Position numbers and translations under genes: made by a program
Source of the DNA: Marsupella aquatica
Lineage: Eukaryota > Marchantiophyta
Length of the DNA stretch: 64,000 bases
Assembly (NCBI GenBank): GCA_973895155.1
Contig: OZ316892.1
Coordinates: forward strand, 3,782,001-3,846,000
Direction of reading: 5' to 3'
Shown here: positions 59,701 to 64,000 of the stretch, piece after piece
Layout: each line of letters opens with the position of its first letter
Position numbering within the stretch: the stretch's first letter is position 1
The notes under the pieces: generated by a model
Seen by the model: the letters and a program-made list of their open reading frames with translations, nothing else
What the model was told of the DNA's origin: nothing
Databases searched by the model: none

Positions 59701-59874
59701 TACTCTCCTGGACTGCCCCATCATTGAACACTACCTCATATAAACTAAACTCTATTTCTTCAAAACTTCAATGAGACATACCATGAGTACTCTCCTGGAC
59801 TGCCCCATCATTGAACACTACCTCATAAGAACTAAACTCTATTTCTTCAAAACTTCAATGAGACATACCATGAG
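59701..59874. repeat. 87-bp tandem duplication
   Basis: TACTCTCCTGGACTGCCCCA through ATGAGACATACCATGAG occurs at 59701 and 59788 with one clear difference (TATAAAC versus TAAGAAC). Confidence 0.92.
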
Positions 59875-60009
59875 TAAAGGAATGAGGATAGTCCATTAGT
59901 CCTGTGTCAGATATGTACTCTACTCTGACTTTGTGAGGATCATAATGCAATGAGCATTCTGTCAATTCCGTTGCTTTCTTTCCGGAGTTTTTTCTTCGTG
60001 TCTGCTTCA

Positions 60010-60125
60010 ATTGTACATTTATTGAGTGAAATGAGACGATGGAATACAAAACTAGATACCTCGTGACTGTCTGGTTTGTACATTTATTGATTGAAATGAG
60101 ACGTTGAATACAGAATTAGATACCA
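60010..60125. repeat. About 64-bp imperfect tandem duplication
   Basis: GTACATTTATTGAKTGAAAT and GAGACG...GAATAC...TAGATACC occur twice. 60126-61030 beyond it shows no gene. Confidence 0.75.
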
Positions 60126-61379
60126 CTTGTAGTCATCTTGCCTTATTGCCAGATATAAATTTCTTACAGGGCGGGGTGTGGAGACTGTGGTGATGTCAGT
60201 TTTTGCCTGGCATTGTGCTTTTCAAACAGTCTAGAATTTGCACTTGACAACATAGCTGCAACAACCCCAAGATCACAATGCAACCTTGGCTACAACGTCA
60301 ATATTTCCACGCACAGGCATTGGGCAGGCCATTTTAGTTAATAATAATTAAATAAGTACTAATCACTCTATCCATTTAAAGTATTTGAATTTGAAAAGGT
60401 GGGCCTAACAATTTTTTTCCCACTTTTTTCCTGTTTTTCTTTTGCTTATAATTCTTTGAAATTATCCCTACATTTTGTAACCTAAATGAACACTTTCTCA
60501 CCCAAATTAATGCTTAACTGATATATTAAAATCAAGGTATTTAATTAAACTTAAAAGATAACATTAATTCAAATGCCAAAGGGAATACTTGTGAAACTTC
60601 TAAGCAACATCTAATTAAATCCAGTTAAAAATGTCTAATGTCTGGTATCAATTGTATAGACCTAGCTTGGGGCCACTAAGTATGTTCTACAATCACCTAC
60701 CCGAGATCATGTAAAGTTCTATATAACCCATGGGTGCTTGCATGACATTACAATATAATCAGTGTTGGCGTAATGTTGGACATCTACTACTAATAATGAA
60801 TCCCGCCTGTTTTGGTCCATCGTCCCGTTACAAAAGTGGAAAAAGGAGGGAACAACGCTCAACTGTCAGATATTTTCTAGAATTATTTAAGGCTCTAACT
60901 TGGATTGAGTGAGATGGGTACCTAAGATTGGTTCTAATTTATAGTACAAAGGAAGTATACTATGGAGTAAAGTATAGGGTACTTGAATATGTTTTTCAGC
61001 TGTAGTTTTGTAGCTTGGTTATAGTACTTTTTGGCATGGAGCATTAAAGTGGAAGTTGATTATTTTATGGTCTATTTAGAGTACATATATATATTAGCAT
61101 GGAGCATTAAAGTGAAAATATTGACTTGAGATAATGTTTTCCATTTGTTTAACTCCTTTTTAAATCTTTTTAATGGTGTTAAAGGGAAGAAAAAGGGGGA
61201 GGAGGAAGGACGCGGCACTAGAAGGGCAAGAGGGAAAAAGAAAGAAAGGGAGAAGATGGGAGAGAGCTAGAGGGGGGCGGGAGCAAATAGGGAGGCGCTG
61301 GTCGTTATCTCATGACCCCAACTTTTATGTGCAACGCATAGGTTATTAAACACCACCATATATAATAACTTTACCAGCC

Positions 61380-61915
61380 CTTACTTGACATCTTTCTCTC
61401 ATCTTGCCATTTTTGTCACATTAACATTTGTCTCTCTGTCACCACGATAGTTTGTCACCTTTGACATATTTTCTCTCCTTGACATCTTTTCTCACCTGGC
61501 TTCCTTGACATATTTTTCTCAACTCGACATCTTACCTTTTGCTCACCTTGACATCTTTATCTCACTGCAATATATATCTTTCCGTCGCCCTCAACATCTT
61601 TTCTCTCCTTGACATCTTTTACTCTTTTAAATATTTTTTTCTCACCTTGCCATCTTTTCTCTCCTCAACCTCCTTTTTTCACCTTCATTGACTTCTTTTC
61701 CTCACATCAACATCTCTTTCTCTTATCAACATCTTTTTTCAACTCAACATCTTTACCTCACCTCCTTATCTTTGCCTCTCCTTGACATCTTGCCCTTGCC
61801 TTGACATCTTTCTCTCACTTCCCTATCTTTTTCTCTCCTTGACATCTTGCCCTTGCCTCAACATATTTGTCTCTCCTTGACATCTTTCTCTCACCTCAAA
61901 ATCTTTCGTGCAGCG
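61380..61915. repeat. Degenerate TTGACATCTTTCTCTCACC minisatellite
   Basis: Over twenty loosely conserved units of about 16-22 bp with the core TTGACATCTT or CAACATCTT and a CTCTCACC spacer. Strongly pyrimidine-rich on the plus strand. Not coding. Confidence 0.88.
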
Positions 61916-62460
61916 CACGGCCATCCCGATGGACATCTTTCTAGTGCTTCATATATTGTCTCTTTGACAAATCAACCACTAAGTATAATCCCGCCAAAAT
62001 GAATTTTTGTCCAATAACAAACTGTTTTTTGGAGGAATCTAGAGAGGAATCCTTGACAACTTTATCCTCTCAGTTTTTGGGTTGTGGAATTACCTGAAAA
62101 TGGGACAGGATATAAATTTAGACAAATGTATAGAAACAAGTGTCAAAAGTGAGTGAATACAATGCACATGACTGCATGAGGTACAACAAGGTGCAAGCTA
62201 TACAGTTATAGCCTATGCTCATAATTAGTTTCATTGGGGGTATGACAACTAGCTGAGGGGGAGAGAAAGAAAGACGAGCAAGGAAGTGTTATTTCCCCAT
62301 TTTTGAATTTTTTTCCCTTTTAACTAAATGTTTCTCTTTTCCCCTTTTATTTATTTATTTACCGCACATGTCTATTGAGCGAGTTTATCATAATCATTTT
62401 TGCAGTTGTTTAGACTCAGGCTTATTTTGGCTCTTTCATTTTGCAGAGGTTTTCACCCCT
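61916..62460. other. Gene-free stretch
   Basis: AT-rich, with T-runs near 62320-62360. Nothing recognised. Confidence 0.55.
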
Positions 62461-62778
62461 TTATTGAGTCTTTTGCCGTTGGTATCCTGTTTCCTGGTTT
62501 GACATTTTTTGTTCTTTGGAAATGTGACATATACATTCTCTTTCAACCAGATAATTCTTGTTTGGGTTGAAATCTGAGACATTTAGTTTATTGCAACCAA
62601 CAAAAGAGACCTCAATGCAATCATACTCTTTTTGCATGGCATCCTTGAATTCCTGCCTGAAATTTATGTTTGTAGGGAGGGTTTTTATTAGTTCTTCTTG
62701 CCATTGGTGGCAATTCTCTCCCTTATTTGGCTCTTTGGTCTTGGGTTTATTCCCATGTTTCAAACTTTCAAAATACAA
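62461..62778 (-). CDS. Hypothetical 105-codon frame
   Basis: The open frame starts MYFESLKHG and is hydrophilic, with Cys/His residues in its second half (CHQWQEEL, CICHIS). I recognise no family. A competing frame of similar length exists on the plus strand, so coding is doubtful. Confidence 0.2.
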   Translation of the reverse strand: MYFESLKHGNKPKTKEPNKGENCHQWQEELIKTLPTNINFRQEFKDAMQKEYDCIEVSFVGCNKLNVSDFNPNKNYLVERECICHISKEQKMSNQETGYQRQKTQ

Positions 62779-62839
62779 AGGAAATCTGACAAACGACCAC
62801 CTAGGGAGCAGGCCAGAGAACCCATTAAAAAAAGTATAG

Positions 62840-63240
62840 AAATAAAGGGGCTACCTAATTAAAGCGCAGCCCGGTTTGGACTTGCCCGGAAAATAGAGCC
62901 TTTAGAGGCCGTTGACTGGCAAGTCGTCACCCGGACTGTCCCGGCCTGGACCATGACTACTGCCTGGCCCTTCCCGGCCCGAGCCGGCTGCCCCGCCCCG
63001 AGTACTTACCTAGGGCTCCCGGCCACATGCCCCGGTCTTCCCTTCCCGAACTCCCCTTCCCCGGCCCCATCCCCCGGTCTCCCCTTCCCAAGCTCCCCTT
63101 CCCCGGGCCGGGCCGGCAGGTTCAGGAGGAGGGGGAGTTTTGGAGGGGGAGTTTGGGAGTTTGGGAGGAGGGGAGGGGAGGGGAGTTGGGGAGGAGGGGG
63201 GTTCGGGAGGAAGGGGACCCGGCCCAGGGAATAATTAGGA
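62840..63240. other. GC-rich low-complexity segment
   Basis: C-rich (CCCGGCC, CTCCCCTTCC) to about 63110, then G-rich (GGAGGGGGAGTTTGGGAGG) to 63230. The two halves are roughly complementary, so it could fold. Open frames here reflect composition only. Confidence 0.7.
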
Positions 63241-64000
63241 TCTGGCAAATAGAGCCATTTTGGTCCGGCAAATGATGAGTTTACGTGCCGGGCAACTCAG
63301 CAACTTGCCTGTCACTCCAAAGCAACTTGCCTGGCACTCCAAACCCTGAGCGTGAGGTTTTAAGGGCAAGACATGGGATGGGCAGGGGCAGCCAGGGGAC
63401 CAAAAAAGGGGACCAAAAAAGGCTGGCCTGAAAATTGAAGTGGGACCCAAATGAGGAGAGTTTTCCAATCGGGTGTGGAGGAGAGTGGAGGAGAATCGGG
63501 TGTGGAGGAGAACAGGGAAGCGTCTCCCACTCTCCCTGAATAGTATAAATGGGCTCTTGTTCCATCGATTTCCCTTTGACCAATGGTGTCCTTGTGAGCT
63601 TCCTTGCCCCTTCAGTTCAGCAGTCGGATTCTATCAAGCTGTCATCACAGATGGCACAATATGAAAATTGTGAGAGTACAAACGGCCAATGGATGTAAAC
63701 TGCATAATTCGTTTGTACAAATGAGGTACAAGCTGGCAGTCCACAAGGGGACAAGGCTCATAGTGGGTGGACTGGCTTTTCCTTTTCTATTCAAAGATGC
63801 GCTGCAGCTTATTCCTTCTCTTGCGGTCCTCTTGACACTTGGGCCAGTCTCTTTGACACTTGTGGTCCCTCTTGACTATTGGGTCAGTCGCTTTGACAAT
63901 TGGGTCCGTCTTTGACAATTGGGTGGAAATACCCTGCTAACCGGGGGAATGCTCTTTACACAAGAAAGGTTTTGAACTGCAATCAGCCATAAATGCAAAT
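63241..64000. other. End of window, no convincing gene
   Basis: Short repeats: GCAACTTGCCTGKCACTCCA twice (63299-63345), GGGACCAAAAAAG twice (about 63397-63421), CGGGTGTGGAGGAGA twice (63470-63510), and CTTGACAATTGGGTC-type units (63830-63925). TATAAAT at 63543-63549 could be a core promoter on the plus strand, but no gene follows that I can name. Confidence 0.5.

Noticed and set aside
62953-63583. Proline-rich open frames on both strands
   Set aside because: They arise from C/G-rich low-complexity DNA and overlap in several frames.

Overview
The window is nuclear DNA of a land plant. It contains Ty1/copia, CACTA (En/Spm) and TRIM elements of plant type, F-box genes, a histone H3 copy and plant-type GT-AG introns. 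I cannot name the species. A non-seed plant is possible, but that is a guess. Most of the window is nested transposons in various states of decay. The only host-type genes are an intact F-box gene (8556-9722, minus), its damaged paralogue (56014-57089, minus) and a broken histone H3 copy (12988-13858, minus).

Layout. 1-4880: 3' part of a decayed Ty1/copia element. 4885-16400: segmental duplications around the F-box gene, one of which carries a MITE whose empty site is visible in the paralogous segment, then the H3 pseudogene split by a 353-bp TRIM retroelement whose LTRs contain a tRNA-like A-box/B-box module. 16413-49988: a large putative DNA transposon, about 16.6 kb without its CACTA insertion, bounded by inverted ATCAACCAATTC ends. 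Its minus-strand part encodes a ParB/sulfiredoxin-like plus degenerate beta-class DNA-methyltransferase protein and an FCP1-like HAD phosphatase. Its plus-strand part encodes a protein with three DUF8039-like repeats and a DUF7869 RNase-H-like (transposase-like) core. About ten good copies of the palindrome CCTCACGAT(N)ATCGTGAGG, plus decayed ones, lie in its introns and upstream DNA and never in exons. A 17-kb CACTA element (17119-34117, TSD ACC) sits inside the phosphatase reading frame. It carries TNP2-like and TnpA-like genes plus cargo: an EDM2-like PHD module, BRCT domains and an F-box-like protein. Another 1.9-kb insertion (37655-39551, TSD ACGAT) has split one of the palindromes.

50047-53113 is a 3-kb non-autonomous element with 35-bp inverted ends, holding more than a dozen diverged hairpin palindromes, one of them a perfect 38-mer. 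It is followed by three 237-bp tandem units, a foldback MITE, and a truncated inverted copy (55142-56038) that abuts the 3' end of the second F-box copy. From 58.8 kb to the end I see tandem repeats, a degenerate minisatellite and GC-rich low-complexity DNA, with no convincing gene.

The most likely new biology is the ParB-methyltransferase / DUF8039-DUF7869 element with its palindrome set. Next are the tRNA-bearing TRIM, the chromatin-factor cargo of the CACTA element and the hairpin-array element. The DUF8039-like domain occurs in both the large element and the CACTA TnpA-like protein, which suggests a shared accessory module of plant DNA transposons.
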